DNA of 64,000 bases from Trinickia fusca (GCF_003628145.1 NZ_RBZV01000008.1:211821-275820); one strand, 5' to 3'. Positions 27,501 through 37,091 are shown, counted from the first letter of the stretch. The notes: a model not told the origin generated them from the letters alone. Made by a program: numbers and translations.

Positions 27501-27964
27501 CGTTGCAGTCGAACCCAGCGGATATTGCAGCGATCGGTTCCGCGACGGAATGCCTGCTATACGGCGCGCTCAAGATGAGCACCGTTCCCCCCTCTGTTGC
27601 AGAACTGGCGAACAGGGTCATCGCAACCCATAACGCGGCTGCGAACCGATGCCTGATTTATGTCACGTTCCCGACCAATCGCGCGTGGTCACCGTCCGCT
27701 GAGGGCGCCAAGATTCAACGCGCGATCGCGGCAGCGCTCGCGGCAACCGTCACGGATACTGAAAACCGTTCGCTAATGGTTTCCCGCTTGATGCACGAGC
27801 CCCATGACCCTCAGTACGCCGTCGACCTGCTGTGCAAGATGCTCGATACGCGTTCCGACGACGCATTGCTCGCCAACACCGAACTCGACCCAGACCTCCT
27901 ACCTCTGTACCCCCATGCCTCGACCATCGTTGCACGAGTGAAGGCTGCGCGCCCATTTTCGTGA
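24569..27964 (+). CDS. STAND NTPase with N-terminal PD-(D/E)XK-like nuclease (Avs-like defence protein)
   Basis: The 1131-residue protein has three parts. Residues 25-150 resemble the Cap4/DUF4297-type nuclease: E64, D70-D71 in ATEVDDLV and the strand Q85-I-K87 in YIQIKHG form a D/E-x-n-Q-x-K set. Residues about 300-480 are a P-loop STAND/NACHT-type ATPase with Walker A GQSGNGKST (328-336), Walker B LLVIIDGLDR (399-408) and sensor LVLGSRPE (435-442). The remaining 600 residues look like an alpha-solenoid, the usual target-sensing part. Avs proteins of this plan recognise phage proteins and then cleave DNA. The ATG at 24569 follows a weak AAGAA. Sampled lines are poorer in G+C than the neighbours. 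Defence role inferred. Confidence 0.78.
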   Translation: MSDANTTNAAQTHRGSAGGSASTGGAEYSSAVAAWAAVKLLAGGGASLDWNLPSHVSIASIHCESATEVDDLVLSLAAPGKVYIQIKHGLGFGSEFKKAVDQLVRQFLRPGFSPQNDRLVILTDDSASGSIRTDLKTVLERCRHLPSISKLSEEAGKSEATREAWHRLSTAIDERWKTVSGSVGPTDAELRTFLSCTYLTVCDPTHGRDAHYAIELLKRIGDEAQAAIIWDRLNRQVMTHAVLRTPVDRPLLWSKLEEVGLSVSVRRIPMLRREASLSELFRAMTQSIVDTETQEDRYDASHYVSRTSLDKAFAAFLAGDRALMIVVGQSGNGKSTWCIAQSAGQRAMPTLLVQGERLAADDATFEDTVWRLLDEHVTDRGGRLLAKPEILEWISHTPLLVIIDGLDRAPEPVIARLQPWLQSTIAFLRKAKVKLVLGSRPETFAGAAHLFKSQQSLVYKTNDESPYTVLEDFDEHEAIQAANLRGKPWLSKYRHPSLMAFSGAVEIQDDGTTLSSSEIIEQYLDYRIGDIQMRSGRLRELLDDFVDNIATVLADSHTGQLPRSVVTALIEKDPAAFNALKRGNFLRYAGDWVRVEPDEVSELLAARKIDIAQTIVELASHFEHPLKLGALRRAIVMLARQSPDKAIEALTNVIGVFEQSLDRSARLFAASVFIEFEDWSGLHPLAERLLAEWNITNLVLGVDRYDTFLPIARSSCWSPMERVKLLWRLAGGEYHFEWRQKDWPRIASVMWISSPEVDWAAAMLEAIETAPSDALAFLLDSFDSTLPLMGGDEACIGDLAQGLFFLSSDSLLTETLELLCNRTGRRFATVERLIVERSPQEALEWIRTKGPNALSNHQLLRLFEAIPQRTPLDGPTTQFFQGLANTTKNAAVQLQCLAILCGSGDEHAATRMLDENAITPAHTALLLSFDGDSFTRLVGRLVKRVVDRQVSAELLRGLVHTAPDEGQVAPITTALLTSLQSNPADIAAIGSATECLLYGALKMSTVPPSVAELANRVIATHNAAANRCLIYVTFPTNRAWSPSAEGAKIQRAIAAALAATVTDTENRSLMVSRLMHEPHDPQYAVDLLCKMLDTRSDDALLANTELDPDLLPLYPHASTIVARVKAARPFS

Positions 27965-28015
27965 GACCGAATGCAGCGCCGCCAAGCGTGGGACCCGATC
28001 CGCATCGAGCCTAGC

Positions 28016-28063
28016 CCCACAACCAGCTATCATGTGCACACCTCAAGATCCACCACTCCGCTG
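28016..28063 (+). promoter_or_regulatory. Conserved leader element A (upstream of the NYN gene)
   Basis: These 48 nt match element B at 34379-34426 in 43 positions. Both carry CCCACAACC, a TATCAT hexamer that could be a -10, and GTGCACACCT, and both end shortly before a gene start. It is probably a shared promoter plus 5' leader. The function is inferred from the conservation. Confidence 0.6.
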
Positions 28064-28086
28064 CGCCTCACTGGCGGGAGAAATTT

Positions 28087-29355
28087 ATGGCCTCACCTTA
28101 CGAAAGCGTCAGCATGGCGCTGTTTTGCGACTTTGAAAACGTCGCGCTCGGCGTACGCGACGCAAAGTTCGAGAAGTTCGACATCAAGCCCGTTCTCGAA
28201 CGACTGCTGCTGAAAGGCAGCATCGTCGTCAAGAAGGCCTACTGCGACTGGGACCGCTACAAAGGCTTCAAGGCATCGATGCACGAAGCCAGTTTCGAGT
28301 TGATCGAGATCCCGCACGTGCGCCAGTCGGGCAAGAACTCGGCCGACATCCGGCTCGTCGTCGACGCGCTCGATCTTTGCTACACGAAGTCGCACGTCGA
28401 TACCTTCGTCATCATCAGCGGGGACTCGGACTTCTCCCCCCTGGTTTCGAAGCTGCGCGAAAACGACAAGAAGGTCATCGGCGTGGGCGTGAAAAATTCG
28501 ACCTCCGATCTGCTGGTCGCCAACTGCGACGAATTCATCTTCTACGACGACCTCGTCCGCGAACAGCAACGCACGATCTCGAAACGCGCGGCACGCGAAG
28601 CGAGTGCGCCGGCGAAGCGTTCGGCCGATGAAGACAAGCAGCCGAAACAAGAGTTGGAAGCGCGCAAGGCAAAGGCCATTGCGATCGCCGTCGAAACCTT
28701 TGAGGCGCTTGCATCCGAGCGCGGCGAGAGCGGCAAGATCTGGGCGTCGGTGTTGAAAAGCGCGATCAAGCGCCGCAAGCCCGACTTCAGCGAGTCGTAC
28801 TACGGCTTTCGCGCTTTCGGCAATCTGCTTGAAGAAGCGCAATCGCGCGGCCTGCTGGAAGTGGGCCGCGACGATAAATCCGGCGCGTTCGTCTACAGGA
28901 CTGCCCAGGCCGCGACCGCGGAGATCGCCAAGCAACCCGAATCATCCGTGGTTGTGAGAGATACAGCACCGGCGGCCGAACCCCTCGACAAGAAAGGCCG
29001 TCGCACGGGCCGAAAGACGCGCAAGCAGCTTCCCCCGCAGGTGCCGGCGGTCACGGAAGCGGCAGAACCCGCGCCAGCCCCAGCGTCTTTGGCAGCGGCC
29101 GAAGCGCCGACGGTCGAACGCGAGACGCCGAGCGCAACAGAAACAGAAGCAAAGGCGGAGAAGAAGCCAGCCCCTCGCCGCGCACGTAAGACCACCGCGA
29201 AGAAAGCTAACGCGGCTGTCGAGCCGACGTCACATGAGGCCATCTCGACGGCCGAGCCATCTGCCGACTCGGCCACCGATGTCGTGCCCAAGAAAGCACC
29301 TCGAAAATCGGCTTCGCGAGCCGGTCGCTCGCGCAAGGCTGCGTCTTCGTCTTGA
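28087..29355 (+). CDS. NYN-domain (PIN-like) RNase-type protein with LOTUS domain and basic tail
   Basis: The 422-residue protein starts with a NYN domain: D15 in LFCDFENV, D87 and D93 in SADIRLVVDALD, and SGDSDFSPL (111-119) give the acidic metal site of PIN-like RNases. Residues about 195-270 form an OST-HTH/LOTUS-like winged helix (GESGKIWASVLKSAIKRRKP, FGNLLEEA), known to bind RNA. From about 285 on the tail is rich in Lys, Ala, Pro and Glu, like histone H1. The start has GGGAG nearby. The gene shares a leader element with the zinc-ribbon/dbpA operon, which suggests common RNA-related regulation. Confidence 0.87.
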   Translation: MASPYESVSMALFCDFENVALGVRDAKFEKFDIKPVLERLLLKGSIVVKKAYCDWDRYKGFKASMHEASFELIEIPHVRQSGKNSADIRLVVDALDLCYTKSHVDTFVIISGDSDFSPLVSKLRENDKKVIGVGVKNSTSDLLVANCDEFIFYDDLVREQQRTISKRAAREASAPAKRSADEDKQPKQELEARKAKAIAIAVETFEALASERGESGKIWASVLKSAIKRRKPDFSESYYGFRAFGNLLEEAQSRGLLEVGRDDKSGAFVYRTAQAATAEIAKQPESSVVVRDTAPAAEPLDKKGRRTGRKTRKQLPPQVPAVTEAAEPAPAPASLAAAEAPTVERETPSATETEAKAEKKPAPRRARKTTAKKANAAVEPTSHEAISTAEPSADSATDVVPKKAPRKSASRAGRSRKAASSS

Positions 29356-29357
29356 AA

Positions 29358-29388
29358 AGCACGGGCCTCGCAAGGCGGGGCCTGTGCT
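29358..29388. terminator. Hairpin between the NYN gene and dctD
   Basis: A 10-bp stem with one G-T wobble (29358-29367 with 29379-29388, 11-nt loop) lies just after the NYN stop and covers the last bases of the converging dctD gene. It could serve both genes; there is no T-run. Confidence 0.5.
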
Positions 29389-30727
29389 ATCGGAACGCCG
29401 TCGCGTCGATGCCGTGGCGCGTGATCTTGTCGTACAGCGTTTTCCGCGGCAGCCCCAGCGACTCGGCGGCCTTGATGACCTGGCCGCCGGCGTTTCGCAG
29501 CGCCTCCTCGATATAGGCACGTTCAGCACGCACCATCCGCGAAGCCAGCGAATCCGAGCCGGCCGGAGGCTGGGGCAAGCCGTCGTCGACCCCGAGACAG
29601 AATCGCTCCGCTACGTTCTTGAGTTCGCGAACATTGCCCGGCCAATCATGGAGCTGCCAGCGCATCATGTCCTCGGATGTCCAGGTCGGCTCCGGCTTCT
29701 CGTATCTGACACAGGCGGCACGAACGAAGTGCGCGATGAGCTCCGGGATGTCGTCGGCACGCTCTCGCAGCGGCGGCAAATCTATCGAAACGACGTTGAG
29801 CCGGTAATACAGATCCGCGCGAAACTGCCCTTGATCGGACAATTGCCTCAGATCCTGCTTGACGGCGGCGATCACCCGAACGTCGACCGCAATCGATGTA
29901 TTGCTTCCCAGCCGCTCGATGCTGCGCTCCTGAAGCGCCCGCAGCAGCTTGGCCTGGAGCGCCAGCGGCATCGTCTCGAGCTCGTCCAGGAACAGCGTGC
30001 CTCCGCTCGCATACTCGAACTTGCCGATGCGCCGCTGCTGAGCACCGGTAAACGCCCCCGCTTCGTGGCCGAAAATCTCGCTTTCGAACACAGCCTCCGG
30101 CAGCGCAGCGCAGTTCAGCGCCACAAATGGACCGGTGCGGCGACTGGCTGCATGCAAGGCCCTTGCGAGCACCTCCTTGCCGGTCCCCGTCTCACCGACG
30201 ATCAGGACATCGGCACGGGTAGGGCCGATCGCGTCGATTAAAGCGTGGACTCGCTGCATGACCGGCGAACGCCCGAGCAGGGGCCGTTCGCTGCTCAATT
30301 GCGCCCGTAGGCTCCGGTTTTCCACGACGAGCTTGCGTTGCTCCAGCGCACGCCGGACGGTGTCGACCAGCCGATCGGAGTCGAACGGCTTCTCGATGAA
30401 GTCGTAGGCTCCGGAACGCATCGCGCCCACTGCCATGGCGACGTCACCGTGTCCCGTTGTCAGAATGACGGGCACGTCGGCGTCTTTGGGGCGAGCCTTG
30501 ATGCTGTCGAGCAAGGTAAGACCATCGATACCCGGCAACCGGACATCGCTGACGATCACCGCTGGCGGATCCTCCTTGAGCGCAGCGAACGCGCTTTCGG
30601 CGTCCTCGAACTCCCGAACGCCGATGCCCTCCAACGAAAGCGCCTGAGAACATCCCAGTCGCACCGCCGCGTCGTCCTCGATCACGTAAACGACCTGCCC
30701 GCTATAGGCGCTATACGGATTCATCAT
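29387..30727 (-). CDS. dctD: Sigma-54-dependent response regulator (DctD type)
   Basis: The 446-residue protein has a receiver domain (phosphorylation at D61 in VIVSDVRLPG), an AAA+ sigma-54 activator domain (Walker A GETGTGKE near 176, the RNA-polymerase contact loop GAFTGA, and LFLDELE) and a Fis-type helix-turn-helix at the end (AAESLGLPRKTLYDKI). It would activate sigma-54 promoters after phosphorylation by the DctB-like kinase, whose stop overlaps its start by 4 bp (ATGA). A strong sigma-54 promoter lies in front of the adjacent dicarboxylate carrier gene, its probable target. Confidence 0.93.
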   Translation of the reverse strand: MMNPYSAYSGQVVYVIEDDAAVRLGCSQALSLEGIGVREFEDAESAFAALKEDPPAVIVSDVRLPGIDGLTLLDSIKARPKDADVPVILTTGHGDVAMAVGAMRSGAYDFIEKPFDSDRLVDTVRRALEQRKLVVENRSLRAQLSSERPLLGRSPVMQRVHALIDAIGPTRADVLIVGETGTGKEVLARALHAASRRTGPFVALNCAALPEAVFESEIFGHEAGAFTGAQQRRIGKFEYASGGTLFLDELETMPLALQAKLLRALQERSIERLGSNTSIAVDVRVIAAVKQDLRQLSDQGQFRADLYYRLNVVSIDLPPLRERADDIPELIAHFVRAACVRYEKPEPTWTSEDMMRWQLHDWPGNVRELKNVAERFCLGVDDGLPQPPAGSDSLASRMVRAERAYIEEALRNAGGQVIKAAESLGLPRKTLYDKITRHGIDATAFR

Positions 30728-32661
30728 TTTGAGTCAGATTCCTCGGTCACCCGATGCAATTCGACGACGAAAACCGCGCCGCCCAGGTCGGGTATGGTGC
30801 CACTATTGCCATCGCTACTATGGCCATTGCTCGCGAGCAGACGACCGCCGAATTCGTCGACGATGGCCTGCGAGATGGCAAGACCCAGCCCTAAGCCCTT
30901 TCCTGTTTGCTTCGTCGTAAAGAACGGCTCGAAAAGGCGCGACATCACGGCGGGGGCGATCCCGTTGCCACTATCGGCCACACTGACGCGGACGACATCC
31001 TCGATCACCTCGGTCGTCACCCGCACCTCCCGGCGCTTCGCAGCCGCCGCACTCGCATCGATCGCATTGGCGAGCAAGTTGACGAAGACCTGTTCAATCC
31101 GGATCGAACTGGCCAGGACAGCAGCGTCCCGGGGCACCGGTTCAACGCGAATGGACACCTCTGCGGTCTTCCGATGCGATTCGAGCAGCGCCAGCGCCTG
31201 ATGCAGCGATTCGGCGATCGAAACCGATTCGCGGCTTATCGCTTCGTGCCGGGCAAATCCCTTCACGTGAGCGATGATCTTGCCCATTCGGCCGGCCAGG
31301 TCCTTGATCAGAACGAGGTTGCGTGTCAGGTCGGCAAAGTGGCCCAGTTCGGTCATTCGAACCGCGTTGCTCGACAATGTCATGATCGCAGCCAGCGGCT
31401 GATTCAATTCGTGCGTGATGCCGGCCGCCATCTGACCCAGCGCAGCGAGCTTGCCCGCCTGGATGGCGGAGTCGCGTGTGTCGCGCAGGATGCGCCGGGC
31501 AACATCGAGCGCATCGACTTTCTCTTCGAGTGTGGCATTGGCGCGGGTCAGTTCGGCGGTCCGTTCGGCTATCCGCTGTTCGATGTCACGCTGAACTTCC
31601 GACAGCGCCATCCTCGCGCGCTGCCGCTCTCTTTTTCGGCTATGACGGAGCCAGGCCACGCTGATGAGCGCGAATACGAGGGCCGTCGCCGCCGCCGCGC
31701 TGACGGACGCGAATAGCGCGCTGCGCCGGTCGTCGGAGGGATCGACAAGAACGGCGACCTTCCACCCGAGCGGCCCCACCGGACGATACACCACGTGATA
31801 CGAGTCCGAATGCCCGCCAAAGGGCGCAACGTCGAGCGAGTCTGGGCCAGACGCAGCCCCCGGTCCTTCCGGCCTTGCACCTGATCGACCGAAACCCGAT
31901 GGCTTTGCACCAAGCCGGTCGAGCGCCGTGCCACCGTATTGCCTTGTTTCGTCGAGCTTGTGGCGCGTGCTCGCAGAAAGCGGGGTCAGTGATCGATAGC
32001 GCCATCCGGTCACCGACGAGAGAAACGTCACGTTGTCCCTGTCGACCAGCAACACGATGTCGCCGCTCGTCGCCAATGAGGTTTCGTACCGGTCGAGTGA
32101 TGCCTTGATTGCCACCGCTCCCACAGCGCGGCGCTCGGGATGAGCGGGATCCCTGACCGGCACCGCCATGAAGTACCCTGCCACCCCGGTCGTATTGCCG
32201 ACCCCATAGAAACGCCCCGTCCCGTCCTTCATGGCCTCTGTGAAGTAGGGGCGAAACGCGTAGTTCGAACCGACGAAACTGCCAGGCTCGTCGCTATTGC
32301 TCGAGGCGAGCGTGTCGCCGCGACTGTCCATGACATAGGCAGCGGACAGCTCCGCGTTCGTCTGGACAGCCTTCAGATACGCGTTCGCTTTTTTGCGCAG
32401 CTCAGCGTCGCTCGGATGGCCCAACAGATCCAGCAGGACAGGCTCGAGCGCGGCGATCCGTGGCAGCGATTCATAACGCGCGAGCTGCGACTCGAGCGTC
32501 AAGGCATAGAAAGACGACCGCTGCGCCACTTCGGCAATGTGAGCACGCGAGTAATACCCCAGCGCGATGACGTAGGTCAGCCACGCCATCGCCAAGCAAC
32601 ACGCGAGCACCGCCAATGCCGTCGCCATGTGGCGCAGCTGCCTGCCGCTACGCGACATCAT
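30724..32661 (-). CDS. dctB: C4-dicarboxylate-type sensor histidine kinase (DctB type)
   Basis: The 645-residue kinase has an N-terminal membrane segment (ATALAVLACCLAMAWLTYVI), a periplasmic double-PAS-like sensor (FYALTLESQLARYESLPRIA is typical of DctB), a second membrane helix near residue 320, and a coiled coil. The kinase core has the phospho-accepting histidine in AAGITHELNQPLAAI, an N box, and GLGLGLAISQAI. I use the ATG at 32661, which places the start just before the first membrane segment; 32694 is the longest alternative. It forms an operon with dctD. The ligand is presumably a dicarboxylate or 2-oxoglutarate. Confidence 0.92.
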   Translation of the reverse strand: MMSRSGRQLRHMATALAVLACCLAMAWLTYVIALGYYSRAHIAEVAQRSSFYALTLESQLARYESLPRIAALEPVLLDLLGHPSDAELRKKANAYLKAVQTNAELSAAYVMDSRGDTLASSNSDEPGSFVGSNYAFRPYFTEAMKDGTGRFYGVGNTTGVAGYFMAVPVRDPAHPERRAVGAVAIKASLDRYETSLATSGDIVLLVDRDNVTFLSSVTGWRYRSLTPLSASTRHKLDETRQYGGTALDRLGAKPSGFGRSGARPEGPGAASGPDSLDVAPFGGHSDSYHVVYRPVGPLGWKVAVLVDPSDDRRSALFASVSAAAATALVFALISVAWLRHSRKRERQRARMALSEVQRDIEQRIAERTAELTRANATLEEKVDALDVARRILRDTRDSAIQAGKLAALGQMAAGITHELNQPLAAIMTLSSNAVRMTELGHFADLTRNLVLIKDLAGRMGKIIAHVKGFARHEAISRESVSIAESLHQALALLESHRKTAEVSIRVEPVPRDAAVLASSIRIEQVFVNLLANAIDASAAAAKRREVRVTTEVIEDVVRVSVADSGNGIAPAVMSRLFEPFFTTKQTGKGLGLGLAISQAIVDEFGGRLLASNGHSSDGNSGTIPDLGGAVFVVELHRVTEESDSK

Positions 32662-32712
32662 TGCGCAGCGCCTGCAGTGAAAGCAGTACGACAAACGGTC
32701 TCACGATCCGCG

Positions 32713-34065
32713 TCAGTCCTTGATAAGCGAATGCTTGCCGGTGTCTCGCATGCCGACATAGACAAGCAATGAGCAGAAGATTGCAGCAGTAACATACCAG
32801 TAGAAAAGCGGTTCATGACCGGCCTGCTTGAGCCAGAGCGCCAGATATTCGGCGGTGCCGCCAAAGATCGATACGGTCAGGGCATACGGAAAACCGACAC
32901 CCAAAGCACGAATTTTCGCAGGGAACAATTCTGCCTTAACGACGGCGTTGATCGACGTATACCCCGACACGATCACCAGCGCCGCCATATTCAGGAAAAA
33001 GGCCACCCATGCATTGTGCGTGTGGCTGATGCCGTTCATGATCGGCACGGTAAACAGCGTACCCAGCACGCCGAAAGCGATCAGAACCGGCCGACGGCCG
33101 ATACGGTCGGAAATCGCGCCGACGACGGGCTGCAAGACGGCGAACAGCGCAAGCGAGGCTGCCGACACGAACGTCGCTTCGTGTTTGGTCATACCAACCG
33201 TATTGACGAGGAACTTCTGCATGTAGATCGAGTACGTGTAGAACGCGATCGTGCCACCCATCGTCAAACCGACCACCGTCAGAACAGCGCGTGGATGCTT
33301 GCGCAGTTCGGCCAGCGCGCCTCGCTTCTCCCGCTTTTCCCGGGCCTTTTGAAATTCGCCCGTCTCTTCCATCGACGAGCGAAGGCGCAAGGCCAAGAGC
33401 GCACAGGCTGCTCCGACAAAAAAGGGAATCCGCCATCCCCAGCTTTCGAGTTGTTGCGTCGTCAGAACGAACTGCTGCAGAACGATCAGCAGCGCCAGTG
33501 CGAGAAGTTGGCCAGCAATCAACGTGACGTACTGGAAGCTCGAGTAGAACCCGCGATGCCGCGACGTCGCGACTTCGCTGAGGTACGTTGCCGATGTGCC
33601 GTATTCGCCGCCTACGCTCAACCCTTGGAGAAGGCGCGCAACGACGAGCAGTGCCGGCGCGGCCACGCCGATCATGTCGTAGCCCGGGCAAACGGCAATG
33701 ATCAGCGAGCCCAGGCACATCAGCACAACGGATACGACGAGTGCGGGGCGACGGCCGTATCGGTCCGCATAGACGCCCATCAGCCAACCTCCAACCGGTC
33801 GAGCAAGAAAGCCGACCGCGAAAACCGCAGCGGTGTTGAGCAACTGGGCCGTCTGACTGCCGGCCGGGAAGAACGAATGGGCGAAATACAAAGCAAAGGC
33901 CGAGTACACGTACCAGTCGTACCATTCGATCAGGTTGCCCGCCGACCCTGAGAAGATTGATTTAATGCGCCGTAGCGTCTCGCTGGACGACGAGGCAGAA
34001 AAGCCCGGTACTGCGGCCCGGGGCGATTGGGCATGCGCGCCGGTTTCGGTAAAGGTCGGCTCCAT
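32713..34065 (-). CDS. MHS-family dicarboxylate / 2-oxoglutarate carrier (KgtP-like)
   Basis: The 450-residue MFS protein has twelve membrane segments and the metabolite:H+ symporter features GNLIEWYDWYVYS, GVYADRYGRRPAL and the repeat SDRIGRRPVL. The block RLLQGLSVGGEYGTSATYLSE is typical of KgtP/ProP-like carriers. It should import 2-oxoglutarate or a related acid with protons. It lies 51 bp upstream of the dctBD operon on the same strand and has its own sigma-54 promoter, so it is probably the target of that system. Confidence 0.9.
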   Translation of the reverse strand: MEPTFTETGAHAQSPRAAVPGFSASSSSETLRRIKSIFSGSAGNLIEWYDWYVYSAFALYFAHSFFPAGSQTAQLLNTAAVFAVGFLARPVGGWLMGVYADRYGRRPALVVSVVLMCLGSLIIAVCPGYDMIGVAAPALLVVARLLQGLSVGGEYGTSATYLSEVATSRHRGFYSSFQYVTLIAGQLLALALLIVLQQFVLTTQQLESWGWRIPFFVGAACALLALRLRSSMEETGEFQKAREKREKRGALAELRKHPRAVLTVVGLTMGGTIAFYTYSIYMQKFLVNTVGMTKHEATFVSAASLALFAVLQPVVGAISDRIGRRPVLIAFGVLGTLFTVPIMNGISHTHNAWVAFFLNMAALVIVSGYTSINAVVKAELFPAKIRALGVGFPYALTVSIFGGTAEYLALWLKQAGHEPLFYWYVTAAIFCSLLVYVGMRDTGKHSLIKD

Positions 34066-34116
34066 AGCGTCTCCTGATGTTTTATGGCCTGCCGCTGGAT
34101 GCAGCGCACCTGTTAT

Positions 34117-34133
34117 TGCAACGATGGTGCCAA
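34117..34133 (-). promoter_or_regulatory. Sigma-54 (-24/-12) promoter of the KgtP-like carrier
   Basis: On the minus strand the sequence is TTGGCAC-N5-TTGCA, a full match to the conserved -24 GG and -12 GC elements with correct spacing. It lies 52 bp upstream of the carrier start and points at it. The neighbouring DctD-type regulator is sigma-54 dependent. Confidence 0.88.
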
Positions 34134-34187
34134 CCGACCACCTCCGAAGCGAGAATGTAAGTCATTGATTTTGTTATAATTCGAAAA

Positions 34188-34200
34188 CCATCCAGGATGG
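34188..34200. promoter_or_regulatory. Palindrome, candidate DctD activator site
   Basis: CCATCC-A-GGATGG is a perfect 13-bp palindrome about 55 bp upstream of the sigma-54 -24 element, a usual position for enhancer-type activator sites. Binding is inferred. Confidence 0.45.
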
Positions 34201-34378
34201 ATCGACTGCGCTGCTTGTGCGGATCTCCAGAATCGAACGAGGATCATGTGCGACCGATCGCCAAGACGCAGCGTCTGTCCTTCACTACTGGCCTCGTCGC
34301 CGGGATGAGTACCGCTTCACGCGCTTAGCGCAAAAGCACAAGCGCATGTGCGACGGCGAACCGCGCGTCAGGCCGGGT

Positions 34379-34426
34379 CCCACAACCGGCTATCATGTGC
34401 ACACCTGAAAATCCACTACACCGCTG
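34379..34426 (+). promoter_or_regulatory. Conserved leader element B (upstream of zinc-ribbon/dbpA operon)
   Basis: The second copy of the 48-nt element of 28016-28063 (43 of 48 identical) ends 30 bp before the zinc-ribbon gene. It may be a shared promoter and leader RNA for genes of RNA metabolism. Confidence 0.6.
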
Positions 34427-34456
34427 GGCCACTCGGCATCCAGTGGGGGAATGACC

Positions 34457-34645
34457 ATGTTTTTTACTTGCAGAAACCAGAGCTGCGGCGCGCAGTGGGA
34501 ACAGTCCGACGTCGTCATCAAGAACGAAGGCCAAGGGCTGCTATTCCGCTGCCCGATGTGCGGCGCGCGCAACTATGTCGAGCGGTTCGAGGCTGATGAC
34601 GGCACGATCGTTTACGAACAGATCGAAGGTCGTCCGTTCATCTAA
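34457..34645 (+). CDS. Small zinc-ribbon protein
   Basis: The 62-residue protein has two cysteine pairs, C-x4-C (TCRNQSCGAQW) and C-x2-C (RCPMCGARN), that should bind one zinc. I start at ATG 34457, 7 nt after GGGGGA; the ATG at 34451 lies directly against that site. It is followed 12 bp on by dbpA and preceded by leader element B. Function unknown; a role in RNA or ribosome handling is suggested only by its place. Confidence 0.75.
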   Translation: MFFTCRNQSCGAQWEQSDVVIKNEGQGLLFRCPMCGARNYVERFEADDGTIVYEQIEGRPFI

Positions 34646-34657
34646 CGCCCCCAAGAC

Positions 34658-36055
<1,398 letters not shown>

Positions 36056-36081
36056 CCTCCACGCGGCGAACCGTCGCGTAA

Positions 36082-36112
36082 CGGTCCCGGTTCTTGTTCG
36101 ACACCGGGACCG
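36082..36112. terminator. Hairpin between dbpA and the SDR gene
   Basis: A perfect 10-bp inverted repeat (36082-36091 with 36103-36112, 11-nt loop) lies between two converging genes. There is no T-run, but its place fits a bidirectional terminator. Confidence 0.55.
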
Positions 36113-36142
36113 ACCGCATGCTTCAAGCCCCAAGCCCCAGCC

Positions 36143-36925
36143 TCAAGCGATGGAATAGCCACCATCCGCAACCAGCGCGTGCCCCGACACATACGACGCA
36201 TCGTCGGAACCGAGGAAGGCAACGATCGTCGCCATCTCCTCGGCCGATCCCCAGCGGCCCGCCGGCGTGCCAGCAGCGAATGCTTGCTGTGCTTCTACGG
36301 ACGGCCAAATGCCGCGATGATGGAACGGCGTTTCGATCAGGCCAGGGCACAGCGAATTGACGCGTACGCCGCGCTTGAACCACTCGATGGAAGCCGTCTT
36401 CGTCATGCCGATCACGGCATGCTTCGTGGCGATGTAGAGCGACGCGTTTTCAAACCCGATCACGCCGCCCATTGAAGCGTTGTTGATGATGCTGCCGTGG
36501 CCTTGTTTCAGCATCACCTCGGCCTCGTACTTCATGCTGTTGAACACACCACGCACGTTCGGCTCGAATACCATGTCGTAGCGCTCGTCGGTCTGCTCGA
36601 CCAAGGGTGCAAAGACGCCTTCGGTACCGGCGTTGTTGAATGCGATATCGAGCTTTCCGTAGGTATCGACGGCGAACTTGACCATCGCGGCGATGTCGGC
36701 CTCCCGAGTCACGTCGACGACGATCGACTGAGCCTCGCCGCCTTCCGACCTGATGGCGCCCACCACCTCGTCCAGTTCGCCTTTTCGGCGTGCCGCCACC
36801 ACGACCTTTGCGCCGCGTCGGGCAAGCAGCAGGGCCGTCGCTTTGCCGATGCCGGAACTCGCGCCCGTAACCAGTGCGACCTTACCGCCGAGTTGATGAG
36901 TATTGCCGGTATTTGCTGTGCTCAT
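36143..36925 (-). CDS. Short-chain dehydrogenase/reductase
   Basis: The 260-residue protein is a classical SDR with TGASSGIG cofactor motif (20-27), NNAG in the fourth strand, the active-site S and Y-x3-K in NNASMGG and LYIATKHAV, and the C-terminal VSGHALVADGGYSIA. It uses NAD(P)H on an unknown alcohol or ketone. ATG at 36925 has GGAGCG 6-7 nt upstream, so the ATG at 36937 is not needed. It is divergent from a LysR regulator with about 165 bp between starts, so it is probably the regulated gene. Confidence 0.9.
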   Translation of the reverse strand: MSTANTGNTHQLGGKVALVTGASSGIGKATALLLARRGAKVVVAARRKGELDEVVGAIRSEGGEAQSIVVDVTREADIAAMVKFAVDTYGKLDIAFNNAGTEGVFAPLVEQTDERYDMVFEPNVRGVFNSMKYEAEVMLKQGHGSIINNASMGGVIGFENASLYIATKHAVIGMTKTASIEWFKRGVRVNSLCPGLIETPFHHRGIWPSVEAQQAFAAGTPAGRWGSAEEMATIVAFLGSDDASYVSGHALVADGGYSIA

Positions 36926-37091
36926 GATGCGCTCCATTCGGGTTCAGGGGTAACTGCATGGAGTGCATTATGCTCGGCGGATGTCCGCAAGAGAACGAAC
37001 CAGTTGGGAATTCAGTATTCCTTTCTCGGGAACGGTAGAATCATCCGGTGACGTGCCCATCAGTACGTCGACTAGCGCCAGTGAGCCGGAA

